NCBI GenBank assembly: GCA_004283105.1
Contig: SHLN01000067.1
Coordinates: 1-11,214, forward strand
Direction: 5' to 3'
Source of the DNA: Acidimicrobiia bacterium
GTDB taxonomy: Bacteria > Actinomycetota > Acidimicrobiia > Spongiisociales > SHLN01
Length of the DNA: 11,214 nt
Below the pieces are notes generated by a model. It was not told the DNA's origin. It saw nothing but the letters and a program-made list of their open reading frames with translations, and made no database searches. A program made the position numbers and the translations under genes. Shown here piece after piece: positions 1 to 7,913 of the stretch. The first letter of the stretch is position 1. Each line of letters starts with the position of its first letter.

Positions 1-19
1 GGGTTCGAGCAGGTTTCTG

Positions 20-47
20 AGCGGGTAGCGGGTAGCGGGTAGCGGGC
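20..47. repeat. Heptamer tandem repeat, unit AGCGGGT, 4 copies
   Basis: Four head-to-tail copies of the 7-base unit AGCGGGT; the last copy ends in C instead of T. The array lies in the leader upstream of the xanthine dehydrogenase operon. A second, unrelated heptamer array starts nine bases later. The copies are directly visible; their role is unknown. Confidence 0.9.
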
Positions 48-56
48 AGCGCCGTC

Positions 57-77
57 GACCGTTGACCGTTGACCGGT
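57..77. repeat. Heptamer tandem repeat, unit GACCGTT, about 3 copies
   Basis: Two exact copies of GACCGTT followed by a degenerate third, GACCGGT. The preceding bases (GTCGACC) continue the pattern loosely. The repeat places TTGACC, a good match to a -35 hexamer, at 62-67 and again at 69-74, so it may contribute to the promoter of the downstream operon. That contribution is an inference. Confidence 0.85.
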
Positions 78-98
78 TTCGGTTGCTAGTTTCAGATC
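62..98 (+). promoter_or_regulatory. Putative leaderless promoter of the xanthine dehydrogenase operon
   Basis: TAGTTT at 87-92 fits the actinobacterial -10 pattern TANNNT and sits exactly at -12 to -7 if transcription begins at the G of GTG 99. TTGACC at 62-67 could serve as a -35 with a long 19-base spacer. No purine-rich ribosome binding site lies between 87 and 98. The TAG at 87-89 is an in-frame stop, so the reading frame cannot start farther upstream. Together these suggest a leaderless transcript. The hexamers are seen; the start site is inferred. Confidence 0.4.
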
Positions 99-896
99 GT
101 GGATATCGACCGTCCCACCGACCTGGCCGGAGTGCTCGAGGCTCTTCGTCAGGCCCCAGAAGCCACACTGCTCGCCGGCGGTACCGATCTCATGGTCGAG
201 ATCAACTTTGGTCACACACGGCCCGACCACATCATCGCGCTGCGCCGCGTCGGTGAACTTCAAGAGCTCAACGGCACTATCGGCTCAGGCGTCACATGGG
301 CTCGATTGGAACAGGGCCCGTTCCGGGCACTCGCCCAGGCCGCCCGCACGGTTGGCTCTCCGCAAATCCGGGCCGCCGGCACCATCGGTGGCAACGTGGC
401 CACTGCCAGCCCGGCCGGTGATGGCCTTCCGTACCTCGTGGCGCTCGATGCCGAGATCGACCTGAGGTCGGCAGGCGGGGAACGGCGGCTGCGTTGGGAC
501 GAGTTCTTCACCGGGCCAAAGATGACGGCCATCGAACCGGGGGAACTGATTCACTCGATCGTCCTCCCGGAGGAGCTCCCTGCCCGACAGGAGTTCGGCA
601 AGGTCGGGGTTCGTAATGCCATGGTCATTTCGGCGGTCATGGCCTGTGTGCTGCGGTTCGACGACGGACGCACCCGGGTGGCGGTCGGCTCGGCCGGACC
701 GACCACCTTGCGGATGAGCCGGGCCGAGGAGATGATCTCCGCCGAGGCCGATCCCTCAGAAGCCGCTCTGGCCGAGTTCCAGCGGCTCGTCAGCGAAGAG
801 GTTCGACCCATCACCGACCACCGATCCACCGAGTCCTACCGGCGATATGCCGCCGGCGTCATTGCCCGCCGCCTGCTCGAAAGGTGCCTCGACTGA
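99..896 (+). CDS. pucC: Xanthine dehydrogenase-type FAD-binding subunit
   Basis: FAD-binding middle subunit of a molybdenum hydroxylase (CoxM/PucC family). It passes electrons from the iron-sulphur subunit to FAD and on to NAD or another acceptor in the cytoplasm. The 265-residue product has the two FAD-contacting segments of the family: AGGTDLM at residues 26-32, and TIGGN at 95-99 followed by ASPAGD at 103-108. The segment from about 120 to 255 fits the family's C-terminal CO_deh_flav_C region. The GTG start is forced by an in-frame TAG 12 bases upstream, and the next in-frame ATG would remove the AGGTDLM motif. The stop codon overlaps the ATG of the next gene (TGATG). The family is certain; the purine substrate is inferred from the large subunit in the same operon. 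Confidence 0.9.
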   Translation: MDIDRPTDLAGVLEALRQAPEATLLAGGTDLMVEINFGHTRPDHIIALRRVGELQELNGTIGSGVTWARLEQGPFRALAQAARTVGSPQIRAAGTIGGNVATASPAGDGLPYLVALDAEIDLRSAGGERRLRWDEFFTGPKMTAIEPGELIHSIVLPEELPARQEFGKVGVRNAMVISAVMACVLRFDDGRTRVAVGSAGPTTLRMSRAEEMISAEADPSEAALAEFQRLVSEEVRPITDHRSTESYRRYAAGVIARRLLERCLD

Positions 897-1351
897 TGGA
901 CATCCAATTCCGTCTCAACGGGGAAGATCGGGCCGTCGATTGCGGGCCCGCCCAGAGCTTGCTCGCACTGTTGCGCGACGGGCTCGGCTTGCCCGGCTCG
1001 AAGAACGCCTGCGAGCAGGGTGAATGCGGTTCCTGCACGGTTGTCATGGATGGCAAAGCCGTGTGCTCGTGCCTGGTGCTGGCCGCCGACACCGACGGCG
1101 CCGATATCACAACGGTCGAGGGGTACGGCGATGAGGACGCGTTGCATGCCGTCCAGGACGCCTTGCTCGACGGCGGGGGCGTGCAGTGCGGCTTCTGCAC
1201 CCCGGGGTTCGTGGTTGCCGCCGCCCATCTGTTCGAGTCCAATCCCGCCCCCAGCACCGACGAGATCCGTGAAGCACTCTCCGGAAACATTTGCCGTTGC
1301 ACGGGGTACGGCGGGATCTTGCGCTCACTAGAGAAGCTGGCCGGACGATGA
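896..1351 (+). CDS. pucE: Xanthine dehydrogenase-type [2Fe-2S] iron-sulphur subunit
   Basis: Small electron-transfer subunit (CoxS/PucE family) with two [2Fe-2S] clusters that link the molybdenum site to FAD. The 151-residue product has the full cysteine set. C39, C44, C47 and C59 form the plant-ferredoxin-type N-terminal cluster. C98, C101, C133 and C135, in CGFC and CRC motifs, form the helical C-terminal cluster next to the molybdenum cofactor. Length is normal for the family. I chose ATG 896 because it gives the usual short lead into the first beta strand and overlaps the upstream stop by one base; an in-frame GTG at 884 would add four residues. Its own stop overlaps the next start as ATGA, so translation is probably coupled. 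Confidence 0.93.
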   Translation: MDIQFRLNGEDRAVDCGPAQSLLALLRDGLGLPGSKNACEQGECGSCTVVMDGKAVCSCLVLAADTDGADITTVEGYGDEDALHAVQDALLDGGGVQCGFCTPGFVVAAAHLFESNPAPSTDEIREALSGNICRCTGYGGILRSLEKLAGR

Positions 1352-3571
1352 CGACCACGACCACCGGAACCCGGGTGCGCGGCGGCATCGGCGAGTCGAT
1401 CAAGCGGCCGGACGGTATCCCCAAGGTGACCGGCAACTTCGCCTACGCCTCCGATCTCACCGCCGAGGGCATGTTGTGGGGTGCGACGCTGCGAAGCCCA
1501 TTCGCTCACGCCCGCCTCGTTCGACTCGACATCGCGCCGGCCCTCGCCATCCCCGGAGTCCAGGCGGTCCTCACGCAGGAGGACGTGCCCGGCCGCAAGA
1601 CGTTCGGTCAGATCGTTCAGGACCAGCCGGTGTTCGTAGATGGTGAGGCCAGGTTCTGGGGCGAGCCGGTCGCCGTGGTGGCGGCCGACGATCCGGAGAC
1701 GGCCCGGATTGCCGTCGCCGCCATCGACATCGAATGGGAAGAGCTCGAGCCGCTCGTGGACATGGAGACGGCACTCGAGCAGGGTGAGTTGTTCAGGCAC
1801 GCCCCCGTCCACCGGGGCGATCCCGACGTCAAGGGAGAAGTGGTCGTCGAGGGCTACTACGAAGTCGGCATGCAGGATCAGGCGCCCCTCGGCACCGAGG
1901 CCGGTCTCGCCATTCCCGACGGCGAGGGGGGAGTGGACCTGTGGGTGACGAGCCAGTGGACCCACGAGGATCACAGCCAGATCCACCGCAGCCTCGACCT
2001 CACCGCCGACCAGGTACGCCAGCACCCGACCGGCATCGGCGGGGCCTTCGGTGCCCGCGAGGACATGTCGCTTCACATCCACGTGTGTCTGCTTGCGCTG
2101 CGCACGGGGCGGCCGGTGAAGATGGTCTACAACCGGGAGGAGAGCTTCCCCGGACATGTGCACCGGCACCCGGCCCGGATGTGGTATCGCCACGAGGCCA
2201 CCGCCGACGGAATGCTCGTGAAGGTCGAAGCCAAACTCATATTGGACGGCGGCGCCTACATGGCGACCACGCCCGCCGTCGTCGCCAACGCCGCCTACTT
2301 TACGGTCGGCCCGTACAAGGTCGACTCGGTCCACGCCGACGGCTACGGGGTCCGAACCAACAATCCGCCCGCCGGTGCGATGCGGGGCTTCGGAGTCGTT
2401 CAGGTGTGCTTCGCTCATGAGACGCAGATGGACCGGCTGGCCGACGCCCTGGGGAATGGACCGGCTCGAGCTGCGGAAACGCAATGCGCTCACGACCGGT
2501 GACCCATTGAATACCACCGGGCAGATCATCGAAACGTCGCTGCCGACGGTGGGCGTCATCGAACAGCTGCAAGCCATCCCGCTGCCGGCCCCACTGAACT
2601 CGGATGACCCGCGCCGGCTTCCCGGAGGAACCGGGCTCACGACCACTCCCGAGTACGTGAGCCGGGGTGTGGGCTATGCCGTGAGCATCAAGAACATCGC
2701 CTTCTCAGAGGCCTTCGATGATTTCGCCGAAGCCCGGGTGGTCCTCAGCCCGACCGGGGTGGAGGTCTACACAGCCGCCGTCGAGGTCGGCCAGGGAATG
2801 GTCACCGTTCTCCAGCAGATCGTGCGGACGGCGCTCGGTGTCGAGCAGGTGGCGGTCGTGCCCGCCGACACCAGCGAGATCGGCTCGGCCGGATCAACCT
2901 CGGCCTCCCGCCAGACCCAGATGACCGGCGGGGCAGTGCTCGAGGCAGCTCGCGAGGTCAGGAAACTGGCGCTCGAGCGCGGTGCCGGCGACGATCTGAA
3001 CTCAGAGGGAGTTTGGCTGGCGGGAGAGCTGGTGATGACACTCGACGACCTGTGTGCCGACGGTCCGATTTCATACCACACCCGGTTCCGGCATCCGCCG
3101 ACAGTCGAGCCGGACGAGAACGGGCAGGGCGACCTTCATGCCGACTTCGCGGTCGTGGCCCACCGCGCCGTCGTCGATGTCGACACCGAGCTCGGCCTCA
3201 TCCGGGTGGTGCAAGTCGACACCGCCCAGGACATCGGTCTGGCTCTCAACCCGCAGTCGGTCAGGGGCCAGATCGAAGGTGGGATTCTGCAGGGGGTCGG
3301 CCTCGCGGTCATGGAGGAGTTGATCATCGACGAGGGCCGAATCCTCAACGCCAGCTTCACGGACTACCTCCTACCTACGTTCCTCGACGCCCCCGATGTC
3401 GAGATGGCACTCATCGAAGAACCGAGCCCATGGGGGCCATTTGGCGCCAAAGGAATCGGTGAGCCTCCCACCATCAGTTCCACTCCGGCGGTCGTGGCCG
3501 CCATCCGCGATGCCACCGGTCTCGAATTGAACCGGGTGCCGGTCCGACCCCAGGACATCACCGGCACGTGA
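1348..3571 (+). CDS. pucD: Xanthine dehydrogenase-type molybdopterin subunit, interrupted by a one-base frameshift
   Basis: Large catalytic subunit that binds the molybdenum-cytosine-dinucleotide cofactor and hydroxylates the substrate, probably hypoxanthine or xanthine. From ATG 1348 the frame holds GIGGAFGA (residues 229-236) and GAMRGFG (343-349), then leaves the family pattern after residue 369 and stops at 2502. The missing C-terminal half continues without loss in the next frame from ATG 2456, with the MDRLELRKRNAL segment, VEVGQG, a serine-rich STSASRQTQ segment, and GIGEPP. The glutamate of GIGEPP (residue 705 of the joined protein) corresponds to the catalytic glutamate of xanthine dehydrogenases. 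Removing one base in GGGGAA at 2451-2456 restores a 740-residue protein of normal size. GAMRGFG argues against CO dehydrogenase, whose form I motif is AYRCSFR. Whether the break is real or a sequence error cannot be told here. Confidence 0.85.
2451..2456 (+). other. Frameshift site in the molybdopterin subunit gene
   Basis: The run GGGGAA carries one base too many. Upstream codons read through ADALG and then become unrelated sequence. Downstream, the frame beginning with ATG 2456 gives MDRLELRKRNAL, the expected continuation in this family (typically ALGMDPxELRxRNA). Dropping one G or one A joins the two halves seamlessly, with no missing or repeated residues. Confidence 0.85.
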
Positions 3572-4182
3572 CCATCGTCGGCGTCATCGTCGCCGCCGGG
3601 GCATCCACACGGATGGGCCGCCCCAAGCAGCTGCTCGAAATCGGCGGACGGCCGCTCCTCCAATGGGTGGTCGACGCAGCCGAAGCATCAAGGCTCGATC
3701 AGGTGGTGGTGGTCACCGGCCACGATGCCGATGAGGTGCGGGCCGCCGTCACGCTCGGGCGGTCGGTATGGGCCCACAACCCCGACCCCGACCGCGGAAC
3801 CATGTCTTCGTTCCGCGCTGGTCTAGCGGTGGCCGCCCCAGCCGATGCCGTCGTGAAACTCGTGTGCGATCAACCCGAGGTCACCAGTGACCTCATCGAC
3901 GGAGTGGTTGGGCTGTGGGATGCTGCGATCCATCGGGCGTCACTCGTTGCCTACGAGGACGGCGATGGTCACCCGCTCCTCATTTCTGCCCCTCCCCTGG
4001 CCGAGATCATCGATGAGGACGGGGACCGGTTGCTTTGGAGCGGCGTCGCGGCCAATCCCGAGCACGTGGGTCGGTTCACGGCCCGCCGGCTGCGACCGAC
4101 CGACATCAACACGGAAGAGGATCTCCGGATGGCGACCATCCGTCTCGGCTACGACCCGTCGCCGGCTCCACCGATCGCGTAG
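3568..4182 (+). CDS. mocA: MocA/PucB-like molybdenum cofactor cytidylyltransferase
   Basis: Nucleotidyltransferase of the MobA-like NTP_transf_3 family. MocA enzymes join CTP to molybdopterin to make the cytosine dinucleotide cofactor used by this class of hydroxylase. The 204-residue product opens with the nucleotide-binding signature VAAGASTRMGRPK (residues 8-20). It also has NPDPDRGTMSSFRAGL (71-86) and CDQPEV (100-105), whose aspartate fits the metal-binding position of the family. GTG 3568 overlaps the upstream stop as GTGA, so it is the fourth coupled gene of the operon, matching the PucB role beside pucCDE. The 3' end overlaps the convergent gene by 34 bases. Cytidylyl rather than guanylyl specificity is inferred from context. 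Confidence 0.87.
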   Translation: MTIVGVIVAAGASTRMGRPKQLLEIGGRPLLQWVVDAAEASRLDQVVVVTGHDADEVRAAVTLGRSVWAHNPDPDRGTMSSFRAGLAVAAPADAVVKLVCDQPEVTSDLIDGVVGLWDAAIHRASLVAYEDGDGHPLLISAPPLAEIIDEDGDRLLWSGVAANPEHVGRFTARRLRPTDINTEEDLRMATIRLGYDPSPAPPIA

Positions 4183-7100
4183 AGGAACCCGTCCCGGCTG
4201 CCTACATAGATGACCCCGTCACCGACCGCCGGCGACGAACGCACTTCACCCTCGGTCTGGAACCGCCACCGCTCGGTGCCGTCCTCCAGGTTGACGGCGT
4301 AGACGTTGTTGTCGTCACTGCCGAAGTAGATGACATCGCCGGCGACCGTGGGGGACGACCGGATCGTGGCCGCAGTACGGAACCGCCATTCGAACAGAGC
4401 CGTGTCGATGTTGAACGCCAGCATCGACGGACCGTCGGTGATGTAGGCGATGTTGTCGACGACGACCGGCGAGGCGTAGACCGGGAACTCGCCGTAGAGC
4501 TGGCTGTTGAGCAATTGGCAGGTAGTGGGCCGGAATTCGTAGAAGCTTCCCGACGCCGCCAGGTAGGCAACGTTATCCACGATGCTGGGAGCCGCCCCGA
4601 TGGCGATATTGATCGTGTTGCGGCACACTTGCTCGCCGGTTGCTCCGTCGATGCCGGCGTACGTGCCGTCCTCGCTCACAATGATGACTGTCCCGTCCTG
4701 GTAGAGCGGCGCGGCGGTGAGGGGTCCGAGCGGATCCTCCTCGAGCGGCGGGTACACCCACGAGAGGTTGCCGGGTGGGATCTGTTCAAAGGCGTAGAGC
4801 CGTCCGTCTTCGCTTGGAACAAAGACCCGGCTGTCGACTGAGAGAAGCGGAGCGGTCACGCTCCCTCCTGCCCTGTTCTCCCACAACTCGGCACCGGTGC
4901 GAGTGCGATAGCCGTACACGGTGCCGTCTTCACTGGCGAAGAACAGAACGTTCTCGTTGCCGCCGCCTCCTTCCTCCACACTCTCGCCGAGGGGAGCGAA
5001 TGCGAAGCTGGGCGACGAGGTGATCGGCCCTCCGGCATCGGCCGTCCACTCGGCCCGGCCGGTCTTGATATCGATGGTGTAGAACGTCTCGTTGGCGCTG
5101 CCGATGTACACCGTCTCACCCCGGACGGAGGGGGAGCCGTCGATCCGGTCGTTGGTCGGGAACTTCCAGTAGTAGCCGTCGAGATTGGGAGATCCCGCCC
5201 GGCTCGAGACACCGTCGCGGTCCCCATTGAATCCCCGGTTGTCGAGTTCTCCATGGAAGGCCCATTGGGATGCGCCGAACCCGGCGATGTCGGGCCACTG
5301 CAGCTGGGTCTCTTCGACGGTCTTCGGTGCCTCCTGGCCGGGGACGGTCACGGTGACGATCGAGGTTGGGATATCGAAGACCGGATCGGGGGCGAACACG
5401 GTGGCGGCGAGCGCCCCGGCCGTGCCGGCCACCACCACCAACGCGGCCGCCGAGGCAAAGGTGGCGAGGCGCCGGCGGCGGCGCGGTTGGCGCGGCTCTT
5501 TGATCCGCAGGCCGGCGGCCCGGCGCTGAGCGGGGCTGAGGCGGCGGTCCTCGACCTCGAGGCCGGCCTCGGCAAACACGGCATCGAGATCGGCCTGCAT
5601 CGCCTGCACGGCATCGGTTGCGTCGGCGACTTCCGGGGCGGCCAGGGCAGTGGCAACACCGGGAACGGCGGCCCATGCCTCGGCCCACTCGTCCGGAACG
5701 GTGATATTGCGGATGGCGTGGGCGGCGGCGACCCCTTCGGGCTCTGACCAGAACTTGGTGGTGGCGAGGGCGCGGGCGGCCTCGGCCGGCTGCCCGACGC
5801 GGAGGGCGAGTGCGGCGGCCGATCGTCCGAGCTCGGGATCCTTCTCGTGCTTGACGCGGTCGCCGAGCAGTTCGACGGCCTGACTGTAGAAGCGGGCGGC
5901 GAGCAGCTCCTCGGTGAGATCGGCGGGCGCCAGGTCGTCCCACTTGCCGCCGGCGTCGACGTCGATGCGCCATTGCAGCGCCCGGCACCGGTTGCGCCAG
6001 CGCCAGCCGTTGATGCCTTTGGGAGTAGCGGCGAGGGCGGCGATGATTTCCTCTTTCGCCTCGTCGTGGCGACCGAGACCGTTGAGGGCCCGTGCCCGCA
6101 GATAGCGGGCGGCGTTCTCCCAGGCGGGGAGGGTTGAGAGGACCACCTCGAGCATGTCATCGGCCCCGCGCAGCGACTCATCCCACGCCCCGTACATGCC
6201 TGCCCCTTCGGCGAGGGCCATGTGTCCGAGGAACACCGGGCCAAAGGCGCCGACCTCCTCGGCCCGCGCCATCGCCCGGCGCCGGGTTTCTTCTGCCTCG
6301 GCAGGCTTGCCGGCGGCAAAGAGAGACCGTGCGAGCCATACCTCGCGGTCGGCCAGCTGGGCCGCCTGCTGGTCGGTGAGTCGCTCCGCCAGCGCGGCAA
6401 ACTTGTCGGCCGCATCCTGGGCGCGACCCTGATCGAATGCCACCCAGGCCTCGTCGTACGTTGCCTGGGCGCGATCCTCATCGGATCCATGCCGCTCGAG
6501 GAGGGCTCTTGCTTTGTCGTGCGAGGCCTCCGCCTCGTTCGGGTAGCCGATCCGCCCGAGCGTCCGTGCCCGAAGGGAGTGCAACGTGCCCAGCCGGGCG
6601 GGATCGTCGACCGCGGTCAATTGGGCTGCGGCCAGATAGCCGTCGGCGTCCTGGGAAAGCTGCTGGTCGTCGGCCAGCCGCGCCCGCCACTCGAACGCCT
6701 CGGTCAGAAGCGCTCCCTCTGCGTGGCGGCTCGCCTCGGCCGCATCGGCCACAGCCTCGCCGGATCGGCCCATGAGTCGGAAGGCCTGCGCTCGGGCGAG
6801 ATGGAGCCGTGCTCTGAGCGCTCGATCGTCAGATGCGGTCTCGTCGGCCGCCCGGATTGCCTGCTCGAGAAGCGGCACAGCCTCGCCCATATGGCCGCGG
6901 GAAACAGCGCCGAGCCCGGCTTCGGCAAGCGGGGCGAGAGCGTCGGACCAGCGGGCGGCGGCCGCGAGGAGGGGGCCGACCACCCCGGCATCAGCTCCGG
7001 TGGCCTGGAAGGCGTCGGCCACTGCTCCGGCCGTTGCCGCCGTGCGCATCTCTCCCATGCCCTCAACGATCTCGGCTGCGTCGTCGGTGGCTACGAACCC

Positions 7101-7295
7101 CTCAGCGCTCTGGTTGACCAGGCCGGCCGTGCTGAGCCGGTCGCCGACGTCGAGAAGCTCGGACTCGCTCCACTCGCCGAGAGCGACGGCCACGGTGAGT
7201 GGAATAGGAGAGCCGGCCAGTGCGGTGGCCTCGACGAGGCGGCGTTCATCGGCGTTCAATTCGCTGATTTGGTCGGCGATTGGCCTATCCGACAT
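4149..7295 (-). CDS. Large membrane protein: TPR-like cytoplasmic half, one TM helix, extracellular PQQ-type beta-propeller
   Basis: The product has 1048 residues and its specific function is unknown. Residues 1-90 resemble the winged-helix segment that follows the ATPase module in STAND/LuxR-type regulators (DERRLVEATALAG, then DRLSTAGLV), but no P-loop is present. Residues about 90-590 are alanine-rich paired helices of TPR type. A basic stretch (RQPRRRRRL, near 600) precedes a hydrophobic helix at about 608-633, so by the positive-inside rule the first half is cytoplasmic and the rest outside. From about 705 to the end, repeats with SP/AP starts and DG..YAxxxxTG..W features number seven full units plus a closing part, consistent with an eight-bladed PQQ-like propeller as in BamB. 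The ATG is preceded by GGGGAGG at a good distance. It lies 53 bases after the tetR gene on the same strand and may be co-transcribed. Confidence 0.85.
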   Translation of the reverse strand: MSDRPIADQISELNADERRLVEATALAGSPIPLTVAVALGEWSESELLDVGDRLSTAGLVNQSAEGFVATDDAAEIVEGMGEMRTAATAGAVADAFQATGADAGVVGPLLAAAARWSDALAPLAEAGLGAVSRGHMGEAVPLLEQAIRAADETASDDRALRARLHLARAQAFRLMGRSGEAVADAAEASRHAEGALLTEAFEWRARLADDQQLSQDADGYLAAAQLTAVDDPARLGTLHSLRARTLGRIGYPNEAEASHDKARALLERHGSDEDRAQATYDEAWVAFDQGRAQDAADKFAALAERLTDQQAAQLADREVWLARSLFAAGKPAEAEETRRRAMARAEEVGAFGPVFLGHMALAEGAGMYGAWDESLRGADDMLEVVLSTLPAWENAARYLRARALNGLGRHDEAKEEIIAALAATPKGINGWRWRNRCRALQWRIDVDAGGKWDDLAPADLTEELLAARFYSQAVELLGDRVKHEKDPELGRSAAALALRVGQPAEAARALATTKFWSEPEGVAAAHAIRNITVPDEWAEAWAAVPGVATALAAPEVADATDAVQAMQADLDAVFAEAGLEVEDRRLSPAQRRAAGLRIKEPRQPRRRRRLATFASAAALVVVAGTAGALAATVFAPDPVFDIPTSIVTVTVPGQEAPKTVEETQLQWPDIAGFGASQWAFHGELDNRGFNGDRDGVSSRAGSPNLDGYYWKFPTNDRIDGSPSVRGETVYIGSANETFYTIDIKTGRAEWTADAGGPITSSPSFAFAPLGESVEEGGGGNENVLFFASEDGTVYGYRTRTGAELWENRAGGSVTAPLLSVDSRVFVPSEDGRLYAFEQIPPGNLSWVYPPLEEDPLGPLTAAPLYQDGTVIIVSEDGTYAGIDGATGEQVCRNTINIAIGAAPSIVDNVAYLAASGSFYEFRPTTCQLLNSQLYGEFPVYASPVVVDNIAYITDGPSMLAFNIDTALFEWRFRTAATIRSSPTVAGDVIYFGSDDNNVYAVNLEDGTERWRFQTEGEVRSSPAVGDGVIYVGSRDGFLYAIGGAGDGS

Positions 7296-7328
7296 TGATC
7301 CTCCCCGATCCGGTGCCGGTCACCATAG

Positions 7329-7345
7329 ACGGTGGGCCTCACCGT
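7329..7345 (-). other. Small inverted repeat between the TetR gene and the propeller gene
   Basis: ACGGTG and CACCGT form a perfect six-base stem around a five-base loop, starting three bases after the TetR stop codon. No T-run follows on the - strand, so it is not a canonical terminator. An overlapping CACC/GGTG pair at 7321-7334 could form an alternative stem. It could reduce read-through or be chance. Confidence 0.35.
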
Positions 7346-7348
7346 GGG

Positions 7349-7897
7349 CTACCGGGAGGCCAACAGGTCCCGGGCGCGAGCGGCAATGTCGAAGTCGTCG
7401 TCGAGGAGCCAGTGGAAGGCGAGTCCATTCAGCCCGGCCAGCAGCAGCTCGGCTTCCAGCTGCGACTTTGCCTTGGAGGTGCGGGTCTGGCGCCGGATCG
7501 CATCGGCCAGCCGCGAGACGCGCGCCTCGTGGTGGGCGATGACGCGATGGGCGAGCGTCTCATCAGTCATGGCCCCACCGACTGCCGTCTGCAGGTAGAT
7601 CTTGGCGAGCGTTGGCTGCCCGGTGATGAACTCGACATACGCATCCACGAGCTCCTCGACGGTGTCCTTGCCCACTCCATCGGGATGGGGATCCACCGCG
7701 TTGATGGCCTCCCGGATGACTGTGAGGATCGCCTCGTCCTTCGAATCGAACAGGTTGTAGAAGCTCCCGGACCGAACCTTGGCGCGCTCGAGGATGGCCG
7801 ACAGGGTTGTGCCGTCGAGGCCGACGCGAGCGAGAAGCCAGCGGGTCGAGTCGAGTATGCGGTCTCTCGTCTGGAGACCGGGTAGGTAACGAGCCAT
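7349..7897 (-). CDS. TetR/AcrR-family transcriptional regulator
   Basis: A 182-residue DNA-binding repressor of the TetR family. The N-terminal helix-turn-helix spans about residues 13-56, with TTLSAILERAKVRSGSFYNLF as the recognition core and the following K-D-E-A-I typical of the family. The C-terminal ligand-binding half is divergent, as usual, and does not reveal the effector. No Shine-Dalgarno sequence precedes ATG 7897; the leader there is pyrimidine-rich, so a very short or leaderless transcript is possible. It is divergent from the fadE5-type gene, so regulation of acyl-CoA oxidation and of itself is the simplest inference. The large propeller gene follows 53 bases downstream on the same strand and may share its transcript. 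Confidence 0.92.
   Translation of the reverse strand: MARYLPGLQTRDRILDSTRWLLARVGLDGTTLSAILERAKVRSGSFYNLFDSKDEAILTVIREAINAVDPHPDGVGKDTVEELVDAYVEFITGQPTLAKIYLQTAVGGAMTDETLAHRVIAHHEARVSRLADAIRRQTRTSKAKSQLEAELLLAGLNGLAFHWLLDDDFDIAARARDLLASR
7861..7879. promoter_or_regulatory. Inverted repeat in the start of the TetR gene
   Basis: GGTCTC and GAGACC flank a seven-base spacer, giving a 19-base inverted repeat that covers about codons 6-13 of the TetR gene. Size and position would suit an autoregulatory operator, but the arms are only six bases and this could be chance in coding sequence. Confidence 0.2.
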
Positions 7898-7913
7898 GAG
7901 AAAAGAAATGTAG

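Noticed and set aside
2451..2456. Programmed ribosomal frameshift in the large subunit
   Set aside because: No slippery heptamer of the usual kind, no obvious upstream ribosome-site stimulator, and the family is not known to use one. A sequence error or recent mutation is simpler.
859..2646. A 595-codon open frame on the - strand across three genes of the operon
   Set aside because: It is antisense to three well-recognised genes with conserved cofactor motifs. Long antisense frames are expected in high-GC sequence. Its translation is arginine/glycine/histidine-rich and resembles no family.
1348..3571. Large subunit as a form I CO dehydrogenase (CoxL)
   Set aside because: The motif at the active-site loop is GAMRGFG, not AYRCSFR, and the rest follows the PucD xanthine dehydrogenase pattern. 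Subunit order with a PucB/MocA-like gene also fits the purine group.
4149..5190. PQQ-dependent dehydrogenase activity of the propeller
   Set aside because: The repeats give a propeller fold, but there is no cytochrome domain, vicinal-cysteine pair or other sign of a quinoprotein active site; the fold is more like that of BamB-type scaffolds.
6222..7298. A 358-codon open frame on the + strand opposite the TPR-like half of the membrane protein
   Set aside because: It is a shadow of the - strand gene, which has coherent TPR-like helices and a good ribosome binding site; the + frame has no family features.
7280..7885. A 201-codon open frame on the + strand opposite the TetR gene
   Set aside because: The TetR helix-turn-helix on the - strand is clear, so the opposite frame is a by-product of base composition.
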